A stretch of DNA of 64,000 bases from Acidovorax sp. Lineage in GTDB: Bacteria > Pseudomonadota > Gammaproteobacteria > Burkholderiales > Burkholderiaceae_C. Both the position numbers and the translations under genes were made by a program. The notes beneath the pieces were generated by a model. The model saw only the letters and a program-made list of their open reading frames with translations, was not told where the DNA came from and ran no database searches. Location of the stretch: assembly GCF_021287135.1 (NCBI RefSeq), contig NZ_JAJTBB010000078.1:62001-126000 (forward strand). The letters run 5' to 3'. Positions 1-9,608 of this stretch are shown here, one piece after another; positions within the stretch are counted from its first letter, which is position 1, and every line of letters begins with the position of its first letter.

Positions 1-588
1 TACACCGTGATGGTGGCCAACCTGCGCGAGGGCAGCCAGGTGCTGGACATCGCCGGCGGCACGGGCGACCTGGCGCTGGCCTTTGCCAAGAAGGTGGGCA
101 CCTCCGGCCGCGTGGTCCACACCGACATCAACGAAGCCATGCTGCGCGTGGGCCGCGACCGGCTCATCAACGCCGGCGTGGTGCTGCCGACCCTGGTGTG
201 CGACGCGGAGAAGCTGCCGTTCCCCGACGCGCATTTCGACGTGGTGAGCGTGGCCTTCGGCCTGCGCAACATGACGCACAAGGATCGCGCGCTGGCCGAG
301 ATGTGCCGCGTGCTCAAGCCCGGTGGCCGGCTGCTGGTGCTGGAGTTTTCCAAGGTCGCCAAGCCCCTGGAAAAAGCCTACGACTGGTATTCGTTCAAGG
401 TGCTTCCGCGCCTGGGCAAGCTGGTGGCGGGCGACGACGCCAGCTACCGCTACCTGGCCGAGTCCATCCGCATGCATCCGGGCCAGGAAGAGCTCAAAGG
501 CCTCATGCAGCAAAGTGGCTTTGGACATGTGGACTATCACAACATGACTGGCGGAATCGTGGCCTTGCATGTTGGAATCAAGTGCTGA
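1..588 (+). CDS. ubiE: Demethylmenaquinone/2-methoxy-6-polyprenylbenzoquinol methyltransferase UbiE, 5' end outside the window
   Basis: UbiE is the SAM-dependent C-methyltransferase of ubiquinone (and menaquinone) synthesis. The frame is open from the first base, so the gene is cut by the left edge: about 195 codons are present of a family length near 245-250. The SAM-binding motif I reads [15 protein letters not shown]. Further on come the typical [18 protein letters not shown] stretch and a C-terminal segment ending [12 protein letters not shown], close to the usual GGxxALHxGxK ending. The gene heads a run with the Tim44-like gene, ubiJ and ubiB, the usual ubi order in proteobacteria apart from the inserted Tim44-like gene. 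The true start cannot be seen. Confidence 0.95.
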   Translation, partial: YTVMVANLREGSQVLDIAGGTGDLALAFAKKVGTSGRVVHTDINEAMLRVGRDRLINAGVVLPTLVCDAEKLPFPDAHFDVVSVAFGLRNMTHKDRALAEMCRVLKPGGRLLVLEFSKVAKPLEKAYDWYSFKVLPRLGKLVAGDDASYRYLAESIRMHPGQEELKGLMQQSGFGHVDYHNMTGGIVALHVGIKC

Positions 589-624
589 GCAACGAGCTCG
601 GATGATGACGGAGACGGAGAATTC

Positions 625-1635
625 ATGATGAAACTGTGGTCTGTGGTGTTGGTGGCGATGCTGGCGTTCGCCCACGCGGATGCCGACGCCCGGCGACTGG
701 GCGGCGGTAAATCGCTGGGCAAGCAGTCGAGCAATGTGACGCAGCGCGAGTCGGCCACGCCGCCGCCCGCAACGCCGGGCGCGCCCGCGCAGAACGCCGC
801 GGCGGCCAAGCCCGCCGCACCGGCGGCGGCCCCAGCGGCCGCCACCCCCGCCCGGAAGCCCTGGGGCGCCATGCTCGGCGGCCTGGCCGCCGGCCTGGGC
901 CTGGCGTGGCTCGCGCACTCGCTGGGCCTGGGCGCGGGCTTTGCCAACTTCCTCATGGTGGCGCTGCTGGCCCTGGCGGCCGTCGTCATCATCCGCATGG
1001 TGATGCGATCGCGCAGCGCTGGCGGCAGCCCGGTGGCGGGCGGTGCGCCCTTTGCCCTGCAGGGAGCGGGGGCCTCGTCGCCCGCCGCGGCGCAGGTGCC
1101 GCCCCAGTACAGCCCCAACAACGTGGGCAACGACGCGTCGGCCCGCCCCTGGGAGCGCAGCAGCATGGCGTTTGAAGCGCCGCGCCCCGCAGCCGGGGGC
1201 AGTGGTGTCGTGATCGGATCGGCGCTTTCGGGTTCGCAGAACTGGGGCATTCCCGCGGGCTTCGACACGGAAGGCTTCCTGGCGGCCGCCAAGCGGAATT
1301 TCATCACCCTGCAGGCGGCCTGGGACCGCTCCGACATGGCCACGCTGCGGTCGATGATGACGGACGGCATGCTGGATGAAATCCGCACCCAGCTGGCCGA
1401 GCGCGAGGCCCACCGTGGCGCGCAGCCCAACCTCACGGACGTGGTCATGATCGATGCGCAGCTGCTGGGCATCGAGGACCTGGGCGACGGCTACATGGCC
1501 AGCGTCGAGTTCTCCGGCATGATCCGCGAGGAACCCTCGGCGGGCCCCAGCCCCTTCCGCGAGGTCTGGAACATGACCAAGCCCAAGGACGGCGGCAGCG
1601 GCTGGCTGGTCGCGGGGGTGCAGGCGCTGCAATGA
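625..1635 (+). CDS. Tim44-like domain protein, exported or membrane-anchored
   Basis: A 336-residue protein. The N-terminus looks like a signal peptide or anchor (about residues 1-20), followed by RRLGGGKSLGKQ, a motif typical of bacterial Tim44-like proteins. A long Ala/Pro-rich linker leads to hydrophobic segments around residues 75-130 with GGLAAGLGLAWLAHSLGLG. A C-terminal Tim44-like domain occupies about residues 210-336. In mitochondria this domain tethers the import motor to the membrane; the bacterial role is not settled. The start at 625 follows GGAG, and a second ATG at 628 cannot be excluded. It sits between ubiE and ubiJ, which may mean co-transcription with quinone genes. Function beyond the domain assignment is not known to me. 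Confidence 0.85.
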   Translation: MMKLWSVVLVAMLAFAHADADARRLGGGKSLGKQSSNVTQRESATPPPATPGAPAQNAAAAKPAAPAAAPAAATPARKPWGAMLGGLAAGLGLAWLAHSLGLGAGFANFLMVALLALAAVVIIRMVMRSRSAGGSPVAGGAPFALQGAGASSPAAAQVPPQYSPNNVGNDASARPWERSSMAFEAPRPAAGGSGVVIGSALSGSQNWGIPAGFDTEGFLAAAKRNFITLQAAWDRSDMATLRSMMTDGMLDEIRTQLAEREAHRGAQPNLTDVVMIDAQLLGIEDLGDGYMASVEFSGMIREEPSAGPSPFREVWNMTKPKDGGSGWLVAGVQALQ

Positions 1636-1705
1636 CCTGCGCCTGCTAGCGCCCCGGGCATGTGCCACGGGGCCGAAGGGACAAGGCTCTCCCCACGGGG
1701 GGATG

Positions 1706-1718
1706 CCCGATAATCGGG
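1706..1718. promoter_or_regulatory. Short perfect palindrome just before ubiJ
   Basis: CCCGAT-A-ATCGGG ends 4 bases before the ubiJ ATG. It overlaps the place where a ribosome-binding site is expected, so it could be an operator or a small hairpin affecting ubiJ translation. Seen directly; its function is only inferred. Confidence 0.3.
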
Positions 1719-1722
1719 GACT

Positions 1723-2331
1723 ATGGCAACACCACAGTCCCCTTTTTCGTTTCTGGACGGCCTTTTCGAGCGGGTCGCCGCAGGCCCGCAGCCGCCGCAA
1801 TGGCTGGTGCATGAGGTTCAGCAGCGCACCGTGCTGTTTCTGAACCACGTGCTGATGCAGGAGCGCGAGGCCATGGACCGCCTGGTGCGCCAGAAGGGCC
1901 GCGTGGCCCGCGTGCAGTGGCGGGCCTATTCGATGGCGCTGGTGGTCACGCCCGCAGGGCTGTTCAACCTGGCCCCTGAGTCCGCTGTGCCCGACCTGCG
2001 CCTGGAAGTGACCGAGGCGTCGCCCGTCGCGCTGGCACAGACCGCCCTGCGAGGCGACAAGCCTGCCATCCGCATCGAGGGCGACGTGCAGCTGGCGGCC
2101 GAGATCAACTGGCTGGTCGACCATGTGCGCTGGGATGTGGAGGAGGACCTGGCGCGCCTCATCGGCGACGCCCCCGCCCACACCGTGGCGCAGGTGGCAC
2201 GCCGCGCGGCCCAGGCCTTGCGCCAGTTCGTCGGCTCCCGCGCCCCGGCGGCGGCGCCCGCTGCGGGCGTCGTTCCCGCGCCCGCTGCTGCAGGCGCCAC
2301 CCCGAACCCTGCCGACCGGCCCGGCGCATGA
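1723..2331 (+). CDS. ubiJ: Ubiquinone biosynthesis accessory factor UbiJ (SCP2 domain)
   Basis: A 202-residue protein matching the UbiJ/YigP family. The N-terminal half forms an SCP2-like lipid-binding domain; the middle contains [20 protein letters not shown], followed by [13 protein letters not shown], both typical of UbiJ. In E. coli UbiJ belongs with UbiK to the soluble complex that holds hydrophobic ubiquinone intermediates. The tail is Ala/Pro-rich and probably disordered. Its stop overlaps the ubiB start by 4 bases (ATGA), indicating translational coupling. Length is close to the family norm. Confidence 0.9.
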   Translation: MATPQSPFSFLDGLFERVAAGPQPPQWLVHEVQQRTVLFLNHVLMQEREAMDRLVRQKGRVARVQWRAYSMALVVTPAGLFNLAPESAVPDLRLEVTEASPVALAQTALRGDKPAIRIEGDVQLAAEINWLVDHVRWDVEEDLARLIGDAPAHTVAQVARRAAQALRQFVGSRAPAAAPAAGVVPAPAAAGATPNPADRPGA

Positions 2332-3896
2332 AGCAGTTCCTGCGGGGCGGCACCATCCTGTGGGTGGTGTTCCGGTACGGGCTCGACAGCCTGCTGCTCG
2401 ACAGCTTCCAGAAGCCCTGGTTGCGGGCCGTGTCCCGGGTGCTGTCGGTCGGGCGCAAGCTGGACGCGCCGCGCGGCCAGCGCCTGCGCGAGGCCCTGGA
2501 GCAGCTGGGCCCCATCTTCGTGAAGTTCGGCCAAGTGCTGTCCACCCGGCGCGACCTGCTGCCGCCCGACATGGCCGACGAGCTGGCCCGGCTGCAGGAC
2601 CGCGTGCCCCCGTTCGATCCCGACATCGCCATCGCCACCATCGAGCGGGCGTTCCGCCGGCCGGTGGAGGAAGTCTTCACGTCCTTTGACCGCGTGCCCG
2701 TGGCCAGCGCATCCATTGCGCAAGTGCACTTCGCCACGCTGCGCGACCGCCACGGACAGGAGCGCGAAGTCGCCGTCAAGGTGCTGAGGCCCGGCATGCT
2801 GCCGGTGATCGAGAAGGACCTGAGCCTCATGCGCATGATGGCCGGCTGGGTGGAAAACCTGTCGGCCGACGGCAAGCGCCTCAAGCCGCGCGAGGTGGTG
2901 GCCGAGTTCGACAACTACCTGCACGACGAGCTGGACCTGGTGCGCGAGGCCGCCAACGCCGCGCAGCTGCGCCGCAACATGCAGGGCCTGGACCTGGTGC
3001 TGATTCCCGAGATCTTCTGGGACTTCTGCCACCCCGAAGTCATGGTGATGCAGCGCATGACGGGCGTGCCCATCAGCCAGATCGAGCGCCTGCGCGAGGC
3101 GGGGGTCGACATCCCTCAGCTCGCGCGCGATGGCGTGACGATCTTCTTCACCCAGGTGTTCCGCGACGGCTTCTTCCATGCCGACATGCACCCGGGCAAC
3201 ATCCAGGTGAGCCTGGAGCCCGCGACATTTGGCCGCTATATCTCGCTGGACTTCGGCATCGTGGGCACGCTCACGGAGGTCGACAAGGAATACCTGGCGC
3301 AGAACTTCGTGGCGTTCTTCCGGCGCGACTACAAGCGCGTGGCCGAGCTGCACATTGAAAGCGGCTGGGTGCCGCCGGGCACGCGCGTGAACGACCTGGA
3401 GTCGGCCATCCGCGCGGTGTGCGAGCCGTATTTCGACCGCCCGCTCAAGGAAATCTCCCTGGGCATGGTGCTCATGCGGCTGTTCCAGACGTCGCGCCGC
3501 TTCCATGTCGAGATCCAGCCCCAGCTGGTGCTGCTGCAAAAGACCTTGCTCAACATCGAGGGCCTCGGCCGCGAACTGGACCCGGAGCTGGACCTGTGGA
3601 GCACGGCCAAGCCGTTCCTCGAGAAGTGGATGCTGGAGCAGATGGGGCCGCAGCGCCTGTGGCGCGAGCTGCGGGCCGAGGCGCCGCACTACGCCAAGCT
3701 GGTGCCGGAATTGCCGCGGCTGCTGTACGGTTACCTGCAGCAGCGGCCCAACACCGAGTCGCAGTCCGCCCTGCGCGAACTGCTGGAGGCCCAGAAGCGC
3801 ACCAACCGGCTGCTGCAGTCGCTGATCTATGGCGGCGCGGGCTTCGTGCTCGGCCTGCTGGCCATGCAGTTGTTCCTGCGCATCAGGGTGTTCTAG
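2328..3896 (+). CDS. ubiB: ABC1-kinase-like ubiquinone biosynthesis protein UbiB
   Basis: A 522-residue member of the UbiB/ADCK atypical kinase family, a membrane-bound ATPase needed for aerobic ubiquinone synthesis. Visible hallmarks are the KxGQ motif (K66-Q69, in [11 protein letters not shown]), the Ala-rich nucleotide loop ([10 protein letters not shown], about residues 125-134), the ExD-type motif [14 protein letters not shown] and LDFGIVG. The C-terminus has a hydrophobic helix pair ([20 protein letters not shown]) that would anchor it in the inner membrane. The start overlaps the ubiJ stop. The stop codon lies at the very edge of a long palindrome that may end the transcript. Confidence 0.95.
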   Translation: MKQFLRGGTILWVVFRYGLDSLLLDSFQKPWLRAVSRVLSVGRKLDAPRGQRLREALEQLGPIFVKFGQVLSTRRDLLPPDMADELARLQDRVPPFDPDIAIATIERAFRRPVEEVFTSFDRVPVASASIAQVHFATLRDRHGQEREVAVKVLRPGMLPVIEKDLSLMRMMAGWVENLSADGKRLKPREVVAEFDNYLHDELDLVREAANAAQLRRNMQGLDLVLIPEIFWDFCHPEVMVMQRMTGVPISQIERLREAGVDIPQLARDGVTIFFTQVFRDGFFHADMHPGNIQVSLEPATFGRYISLDFGIVGTLTEVDKEYLAQNFVAFFRRDYKRVAELHIESGWVPPGTRVNDLESAIRAVCEPYFDRPLKEISLGMVLMRLFQTSRRFHVEIQPQLVLLQKTLLNIEGLGRELDPELDLWSTAKPFLEKWMLEQMGPQRLWRELRAEAPHYAKLVPELPRLLYGYLQQRPNTESQSALRELLEAQKRTNRLLQSLIYGGAGFVLGLLAMQLFLRIRVF

Positions 3897-4055
3897 TGTC
3901 CCGAGTTGGAAGTTCGTTGACGAAATAAAGAGGCCGAAATCGTCGCCAGGCAAGGCGCAAACCGCAGCGATAGCCGGTGCTATCGCGAGGATTTGCAACG
4001 CAGCATGGCGGCGATCTCGGCCTCTTTGTAAAACGAATCTCCAACTCGGGACACT
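3895..4055. repeat. Long imperfect palindrome after ubiB (copy 1 of a family)
   Basis: The outer arms AGTGTCCCGAGTTGGA and TCCAACTCGGGACACT are perfect reverse complements over 16 bases. Pairing continues inward through AAGAGGCCGA/TCGGCCTCTT. The apex is GCGATAGC-CGGT-GCTATCGC at 3967-3986. The inner part (GGCGCAAA, then GAGGATTTGCAACGC) recurs in a second copy at 12013-12166. The left end overlaps the ubiB stop codon. It could act as a terminator, an mRNA 3' structure or a non-autonomous mobile repeat. Confidence 0.85.
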
Positions 4056-4250
4056 CGCGCTTGACCCTCCCGGGCGCCTGCCCGGCGTGGAAGGCATGGA
4101 AGTTGCCTTCATAATCCGCTGCGAATTTTGTTACGAGTTTCCTGATACGTGGGGTTCACCGCCCCAGGGACCGCGCAGGCGCAGGCCCGGCACGACCGGG
4201 GCTTGCGCGGTGTATTTCCGCAACCATCCTCGGAGCTTCGGAGCGGCGCC
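4056..4250. other. Leader region before the sodium:solute symporter
   Basis: No convincing gene. It holds a small perfect hairpin, GAAGGCA-N7-TGCCTTC (4090-4110), followed by ATAATC, which could be part of a promoter. A GC-rich stretch near 4180-4220 can pair (GCGCAGGC/GCTTGCGC). A GGAG ribosome-binding site lies about 4232-4235 and again near 4240. Confidence 0.35.
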
Positions 4251-5702
4251 ATGCTGTTGTCATTCATTGTTCTGTACCTGCTGGTTTCTATTGGGGTGGG
4301 CCTGTATGCCGCGACGCGCGTGCACAACACGGCCGACTACGCGGTGGCCGGGCGCAGCCTGCCGCTGGCCGTGGTGATCGCCACCACGTTTGCCACCTGG
4401 TTCGGCTCCGAAACCGTGCTGGGGGTGTCCGCGCGCTTCGTCGATGGCGGCCTGGGGTCCGTCGTGGAAGACCCCTTTGGCGCTTCCATGTGCCTGGTGC
4501 TGGTGGGGCTGTTCTTCGCGTACAAGCTCTACCAGAAGAACCTCATCACCCTGGGCGACTACTACCGCCAGCGCTACGGCCGGGTGATCGAAGTGGTGTG
4601 CTCGGGGATCATCATGTTCAGCTACCTGGGCTGGGTGGCCGCTCAGATCACGGCGCTTGGCCTGGTGTTCAATCTGCTCACGCAGGGCGCCGTGCCGCTC
4701 ACGCTGGGCATGGTCATCGGCACGGCCGTGGTGCTGGTCTACACCCTGTACGGCGGGATGTGGTCCGTGGCGATGACGGATTTCGTGCAGATGATCGTCA
4801 TCGCCGTGGGGCTGGTGGCCATTGCCTGGTTCGCGGCCAATCTGGCCGGCGGGGCCGACAAGGTGATCGCGTTTGCCGCCCGCGAAGGCAAATTCCAGTT
4901 CTTCCCCACCGGCGGCGCCAAGGAATGGACCTTTTTTGCCGCTTCGGCCATCACCATGATGCTGGGCTCCATCCCGCAGCAGGACGTGTTCCAGCGCGTC
5001 ATGTCGTCCAACAGCCCCGAGACCGCCCGCACCGGGCCGGTGATCGGCGGCGTGCTGTACCTGCTGTTCGCCTTCATCCCCATGTTTGTCGTGACGGCTG
5101 CGGTGCTGGTGATGCCGGAGACGGCGCAGGCGCTGCTCAAGGACGATCCGCAAAAGGTGCTGCCCACCCTGGTCATGGAGCGCATGCCGCTGGTGCTGCA
5201 GGTGGCGTTCTTTGGCGCGTTGCTGTCGGCCATCATGTCCACCGCATCGGCCACGCTCCTGGCGCCATCCACGACGTTTGTGGAGAACATCCTGCACAAC
5301 CTGCGCCCCGGCATGACCGACCAGCAGACGCTCAAGGCCATGCGCATTTCGGTGCTGGTCTTCACAGGCTGCGTGCTGACCTACGCGATCACCATGCAGG
5401 GGACTTCCATCTATGAGCTGGTCTCGGGGGCCTACCAGGTGCCTCTGGTGGGCGCCTTCGTGCCGCTGGTGTTCGGCCTGTACTGGAAGCGCGCCACCAC
5501 CCAGGGCGCCTTGCTGGCGGTCGCCATGGGCCTGGGCGTGTGGCTGCTGTTCGTCGCCAGCCCGATGTTGTCGGAGGCGTTCCCGCAGCAACTGGCGGGC
5601 GTGCTGGCCGCGTTGCTGGGCATGCTCGGCGGCTCGCTGGCCCCGCAATGGGTTCCGGACCACAAGGGCCATGTCACCCACTACGAAGGCAGCGCGGGCT
5701 GA
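4251..5702 (+). CDS. Sodium:solute symporter (SSS family)
   Basis: A 483-residue integral membrane protein of the sodium/solute symporter family, with about 13 predicted membrane helices. Family features include the N-terminal AVAGRSLPLAVVIATTFATW segment, the ITLGDYYRQRYGR loop and the QQDVFQRVMSSNS segment. The substrate cannot be told from sequence. The frame is open upstream to 4149, but ATG 4251 fits the family N-terminus (a hydrophobic helix from residue 2) and has GGAG upstream, so the shorter start was chosen. It stands alone between the palindrome after ubiB and fmdB. Confidence 0.9.
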   Translation: MLLSFIVLYLLVSIGVGLYAATRVHNTADYAVAGRSLPLAVVIATTFATWFGSETVLGVSARFVDGGLGSVVEDPFGASMCLVLVGLFFAYKLYQKNLITLGDYYRQRYGRVIEVVCSGIIMFSYLGWVAAQITALGLVFNLLTQGAVPLTLGMVIGTAVVLVYTLYGGMWSVAMTDFVQMIVIAVGLVAIAWFAANLAGGADKVIAFAAREGKFQFFPTGGAKEWTFFAASAITMMLGSIPQQDVFQRVMSSNSPETARTGPVIGGVLYLLFAFIPMFVVTAAVLVMPETAQALLKDDPQKVLPTLVMERMPLVLQVAFFGALLSAIMSTASATLLAPSTTFVENILHNLRPGMTDQQTLKAMRISVLVFTGCVLTYAITMQGTSIYELVSGAYQVPLVGAFVPLVFGLYWKRATTQGALLAVAMGLGVWLLFVASPMLSEAFPQQLAGVLAALLGMLGGSLAPQWVPDHKGHVTHYEGSAG

Positions 5703-5741
5703 CCTCGGCCCGGCCGGGGAGGCCGTGGGAGGGGCGCCGCC

Positions 5742-5747
5742 TATAAT
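5742..5747 (+). promoter_or_regulatory. Candidate -10 box for the fmdB-DUF502-aspS run
   Basis: A perfect TATAAT lies 33 bases before the fmdB start in otherwise GC-rich sequence. No good -35 box is visible at the right distance. Supported only by the match and the position. Confidence 0.4.
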
Positions 5748-5780
5748 TGAGGGTTTTGCACTTTCCCTTCCCACGCTGAC

Positions 5781-6107
5781 ATGCCTATTTACGCCTACAA
5801 ATGCGGCTCCTGCGGCCATGCCAAGGATGTGCTGCAAAAAATCTCCGACGCTCCCCTGACCGTCTGCCCCGCCTGCGGCGCTGAAGCCTTTTCCAAGCAG
5901 GTGACTGCGGCGGGATTCCAGCTCAAGGGTTCCGGCTGGTACGTGACCGACTTCCGGGGCGGCAGCGGCGGCAGTTCTGCTCCCGCCACCGAAGCCAAGA
6001 CCGGCTCGCAGCCCGAGGCGGCGAGCGCCGGCGACGCCCCCAAGAAGGACGCTTCCGGCAGTGCGGGGACTGCAGCCAACCCGGCAACAACCCCGTCTGC
6101 AAGCTGA
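5781..6107 (+). CDS. FmdB-family zinc ribbon protein
   Basis: A 108-residue protein starting MPIYAYKC, the signature of FmdB-type regulators. A zinc ribbon is formed by C8-x2-C11 and C29-x2-C32, and the GFQLKGSGWYVTDF stretch at about residues 45-58 is conserved in the family. The tail is low-complexity, rich in Ala, Ser and Lys, and probably unstructured. Such proteins are annotated as putative regulators but the function is poorly known. It lies 10 bases before the DUF502 gene and is followed by aspS, an arrangement I recall as common in betaproteobacteria. Confidence 0.85.
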   Translation: MPIYAYKCGSCGHAKDVLQKISDAPLTVCPACGAEAFSKQVTAAGFQLKGSGWYVTDFRGGSGGSSAPATEAKTGSQPEAASAGDAPKKDASGSAGTAANPATTPSAS

Positions 6108-6117
6108 GCCGCGTTAC

Positions 6118-6753
6118 ATGGTTGCGTTGCGCAAGTGGCTGTTGACAGGCCTGCTGGTCATCGTGCCAGGGGTCATTACGGCGTGGGTGCTCCACTGGAT
6201 CGTGAGCACCCTCGACCAGACCCTGCAGATCCTGCCGGGCGCGTGGCACCCGGACAAGCTGCTGGGTTTTCACGTGCCGGGCTTCGGGGTGGTGCTCACG
6301 CTGCTGATCCTGTTGTGCGTTGGCGCGATTGCCAGCAATTTCGCGGGGCGCAAGCTGGTGCAGTGGGGCGACGCGCTGGTGCACCGCATTCCGGTGGTCC
6401 GCTCCATCTATTCCAGCGTCAAGCAGGTATCGGACACGCTGTTTTCCGAAAGTGGCAACGCGTTTCGCACGGCGGTGCTGGTGCAGTGGCCCCGCGAGGG
6501 CGTCTGGACCGTGGCCTTTGTGACGGGCGCGCCCAGTGGCGAGGTGGCCGCCTACCTGCGCGACGAGTTCGTGAGCGTGTACGTGCCCACCACGCCCAAC
6601 CCGACGGGGGGCTATTTCGTCATGGTGCGCAAGAGCGACTGTGTCGAACTCGACATGAGCGTCGACACGGCTCTCAAGTACATCGTGTCGATGGGGGTGG
6701 TGGCTCCGCCGGACCTGACCGCCGTCGGCGCGCCTTCCTCCACCGTCCAGTAA
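6118..6753 (+). CDS. DUF502 family membrane protein
   Basis: A 211-residue protein with two N-terminal membrane helices (about residues 7-27 and 55-75), then the conserved [20 protein letters not shown] and [17 protein letters not shown] segments of the DUF502 family. It is expected in the inner membrane. The function is unknown; the family is widespread and in plants includes COV-like proteins. The reading frame extends upstream to 6061, but that part overlaps fmdB and lacks family similarity, so ATG 6118 was chosen. Confidence 0.85.
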   Translation: MVALRKWLLTGLLVIVPGVITAWVLHWIVSTLDQTLQILPGAWHPDKLLGFHVPGFGVVLTLLILLCVGAIASNFAGRKLVQWGDALVHRIPVVRSIYSSVKQVSDTLFSESGNAFRTAVLVQWPREGVWTVAFVTGAPSGEVAAYLRDEFVSVYVPTTPNPTGGYFVMVRKSDCVELDMSVDTALKYIVSMGVVAPPDLTAVGAPSSTVQ

Positions 6754-6802
6754 CCGTTGTTTGTCTTTTATCGATGCGCCCACGAGGCGTGAAAGTTCTG
6801 CC

Positions 6803-8617
6803 ATGGCCATGCGCTCCCACTATTGCGGTCTCGTGACCGAAGCCCTGATGGGCCAAACCGTTACCCTGTGCGGCTGGGTGAACCGCCGCCGCGACCATGG
6901 CGGCGTGATCTTCATCGACCTGCGCGACCGCGAAGGCTATGTGCAGGTGGTGTGCGACCCCGACCGCGCCGAGATGTTCAAGACCGCCGAAGACGTGCGC
7001 AACGAGTTTTGCGTGCGGGTCCAGGGCGTGGTGCGCGCCCGCCCCGCCGGCACCACCAACGACAAGCTCAAGAGCGGCCAGATCGAAGTGCTGTGCCACG
7101 AGCTGACCGTGCTCAACCCGTCCGTCACGCCCCCCTTCCAGATGGACGACGAGAACCTGTCGGAAACCACCCGCCTCACGCACCGCGTGATGGATCTGCG
7201 CCGCCCCTACATGCAGCGCAACATGATGCTGCGCTACAAGACGGCCATCCAGGTGCGCAACTTCCTGGACCAGGAAGGGTTCATCGACATCGAAACGCCC
7301 ATGCTGGGCAAGAGCACGCCCGAAGGCGCGCGCGACTACCTGGTGCCGAGCCGTGTACACGACGGCCAGTTCTTCGCGCTGCCGCAATCGCCCCAGCTGT
7401 ACAAGCAGATGCTGATGGTGGCCGGCTACGACCGGTACTACCAGATCACCAAGTGCTTCCGCGACGAAGACCTGCGTGCCGACCGCCAGCCCGAGTTCAC
7501 GCAGATCGACTGCGAGACCTCGTTCCTGAACGAGGAAGAGATCCGCGCCATCTTCCAGCGCATGATCACCGAGGTGTTCCAGACCCAGCTGGGCGTGGAC
7601 TTGGGTGAATTCCCCATCATGACCTACCAGGAGGCAGCCTACCGCTTCGGCTCCGACAAGCCCGACCTGCGCGTGAAGCTTGAATTCACCGAGCTGACCG
7701 AAGTGATGAAGGATGTCGAGTTCAAGGTCTTCTCGGGCGCTGCCAACATGAAGGGCGGCCGCGTGGTGGCCCTGCGCGTGCCCGGCGGCTCGGCCGAGAA
7801 CGGCGGCATCAGCCGGGGCGAGATCGACGCCTACACCGAGTTCGTGAAGATCTACGGCGCCAAGGGCCTGGCGTACATCCGCGTCAACGACCTGTCCAAG
7901 GGCCGCGACGGCCTGCAATCGCCCATCGTGAAGAACATCCACGATGCGGCGCTGGAGCAGGTGCTCAAGCTCTCCGGCGCACAGAACGGCGACCTGATCT
8001 TCTTCGGCGCCGACAAGGAAAAGGTCGTCAACGACGCCATCGGCGCCCTGCGCCTGAAGATCGGCCACAGCGAGTTCGGCAAGAAGAACGGCCTGTTCGA
8101 GGACCGCTGGGCACCGCTGTGGGTGGTGGACTTCCCGATGTTCGAGCACGACGAGGAAGAAGACCGCTGGACGGCCGTGCACCACCCCTTCACCAGCCCC
8201 AAGGACGGCCACGAGGACCTCATGGACACCGACCCGGGCAAGTGCCTGGCCAAGGCCTACGACATGGTGCTCAACGGCTGGGAGCTGGGCGGCGGCTCGG
8301 TGCGTATCCACCGCGCCGACGTGCAGAGCAAGGTGTTCAGCGCGCTCAAGATCACGCCCGAGGATGCGCAGGCCAAGTTCGGCTATCTGCTGGACGCGCT
8401 GCAATACGGTGCGCCCCCGCACGGTGGCCTTGCCTTCGGCCTGGACCGCCTGATCACGCTGATGACCGGCGCCGAGTCGATCCGCGACGTGATTGCCTTC
8501 CCCAAGACCCAGCGCGCACAGGACCTGCTCACCCAGGCGCCGTCGCCCGTGGATGAAAAGCAGCTGCGCGAGCTGCACATCCGCCTGCGCAACCCGGACG
8601 CCGTGAAGACGGCCTGA
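6803..8617 (+). CDS. aspS: Aspartyl-tRNA synthetase
   Basis: A 604-residue class II aminoacyl-tRNA synthetase that charges tRNA-Asp; many betaproteobacterial enzymes of this type also charge tRNA-Asn. An N-terminal OB-fold anticodon domain ([20 protein letters not shown]) is followed by class II motif 2, [18 protein letters not shown], near residue 220, a GAD insertion domain (about 290-420), and motif 3, [14 protein letters not shown], near residue 541. The frame opens at 6761, but family proteins begin MxMRSHYCG, matching ATG 6803; 6809 is a close alternative. Nothing suggests loss of function. Confidence 0.96.
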   Translation: MAMRSHYCGLVTEALMGQTVTLCGWVNRRRDHGGVIFIDLRDREGYVQVVCDPDRAEMFKTAEDVRNEFCVRVQGVVRARPAGTTNDKLKSGQIEVLCHELTVLNPSVTPPFQMDDENLSETTRLTHRVMDLRRPYMQRNMMLRYKTAIQVRNFLDQEGFIDIETPMLGKSTPEGARDYLVPSRVHDGQFFALPQSPQLYKQMLMVAGYDRYYQITKCFRDEDLRADRQPEFTQIDCETSFLNEEEIRAIFQRMITEVFQTQLGVDLGEFPIMTYQEAAYRFGSDKPDLRVKLEFTELTEVMKDVEFKVFSGAANMKGGRVVALRVPGGSAENGGISRGEIDAYTEFVKIYGAKGLAYIRVNDLSKGRDGLQSPIVKNIHDAALEQVLKLSGAQNGDLIFFGADKEKVVNDAIGALRLKIGHSEFGKKNGLFEDRWAPLWVVDFPMFEHDEEEDRWTAVHHPFTSPKDGHEDLMDTDPGKCLAKAYDMVLNGWELGGGSVRIHRADVQSKVFSALKITPEDAQAKFGYLLDALQYGAPPHGGLAFGLDRLITLMTGAESIRDVIAFPKTQRAQDLLTQAPSPVDEKQLRELHIRLRNPDAVKTA

Positions 8618-8750
8618 TCCCGGTTTTCTCTCGACCGTGGCAGATGCGTTGCGTTTTCGCGGCATCGCACGACCAGCGGCACGGGCCCCAGGCCCGCGCC
8701 GCTTTTCTTTTGGGTGGCCGGCCGGTGCTGGCGTTGAAAGGATGCTCCCG

Positions 8751-9593
8751 ATGCGCTCCCTGACGAAGCATGCCCTGGTGGGCGCCGTGGCGCTGTTGGC
8801 CCTGGCGGCCTGCGGCGAAAAGAAGACCGAACTGGGGCAGGGCGGCTCCGTGGTCACCGGCTCCGCCGGCCCGCAGGGCGCGCAGAACGCTGCCAAGGAA
8901 CTGGTGCGCTGCGAGGCGCCCGTGGCCACGCTCGCGCTGGCCGAGAACCCGAACGGCTACACCGTGGGCTCCGGCTACCAGCTGCCGGCTTCGCCGGTTC
9001 CGCTGGTCAAGCTGCTGGCCCAGCAAAGCGGGTGCTTTCGCGTAGTGGACCGCGCGGCCGGGCTGCGGGGCACGGTGCAGGAGCAGGAGCTGAAAGAGGC
9101 CGGCATCCTGCGCAAGAACAACTCCACCGTGGCCAAGGGCAAGGGCTATGAGGCGCAGTACACCCTCACGCCCAGCCTCACGTTCAGCGAGCAGGACGCG
9201 GGGCGGAACCTGGCGGGGCTGATCGCCATGATCCCGGTGCTGCGCGACATCGCCGGCCTGGCCGGGCTGGTGGAGCAGGTCAAGTTCAAGGAGGCGCAAA
9301 CGGCGCTGCTGCTGTCCGACAACGAAACCACCGAGCAGGTGGCCGCTGCCACCGGCGCCGCCCGCAGCACCGACCTGGGCGTGGGCGGGCTGGTCTTTGG
9401 CAAGCTGGGTGGAGGCGCCGGGGCCGGGTGGAGCAACACCAACGAGGGCAAGGTGATTGCCGCCGCCTTCCTGGACGCACACAACCAGCTGGTGGTGCAG
9501 GTGCGCGCCCTGCAGGCCAAGGAGCTGCCGCCCCCGGTGCCCACCACCAGCCGTTCCACCGGCGCCGCCGCGCCCGGCGTGCGCGGGGGCTGA
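8751..9593 (+). CDS. CsgG-like outer-membrane-type lipoprotein
   Basis: A 280-residue predicted lipoprotein with lipobox LAAC (residues 18-21), so Cys21 should be lipidated. The middle resembles CsgG/penicillin-binding-protein-activator-like lipoproteins (LAQQSGCFRVVDR, then a Gly-rich loop and KVIAAAFLDAHNQLV). A hydrophobic segment, LAGLIAMIPVLRDIAGLAGL, sits mid-protein. GAAAGG lies 10 bases before ATG 8751 but only 1 base before ATG 8742, which decides the start. No curli genes are nearby, so a role in curli export is unlikely. The exact function is unknown. Confidence 0.75.
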   Translation: MRSLTKHALVGAVALLALAACGEKKTELGQGGSVVTGSAGPQGAQNAAKELVRCEAPVATLALAENPNGYTVGSGYQLPASPVPLVKLLAQQSGCFRVVDRAAGLRGTVQEQELKEAGILRKNNSTVAKGKGYEAQYTLTPSLTFSEQDAGRNLAGLIAMIPVLRDIAGLAGLVEQVKFKEAQTALLLSDNETTEQVAAATGAARSTDLGVGGLVFGKLGGGAGAGWSNTNEGKVIAAAFLDAHNQLVVQVRALQAKELPPPVPTTSRSTGAAAPGVRGG

Positions 9594-9608
9594 CCGGGGC
9601 GCTGCGCC

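Noticed and set aside
1926-4112. A 728-residue open frame on the minus strand opposite ubiJ and ubiB
   Set aside because: It runs antisense to well-supported genes, is dominated by His, Gln, Gly, Arg and Leu typical of GC-rich shadow frames, and has no recognisable domain.
6674-8929. A 751-residue open frame opposite aspS
   Set aside because: Composition is that of a shadow frame and it covers a certain housekeeping gene.
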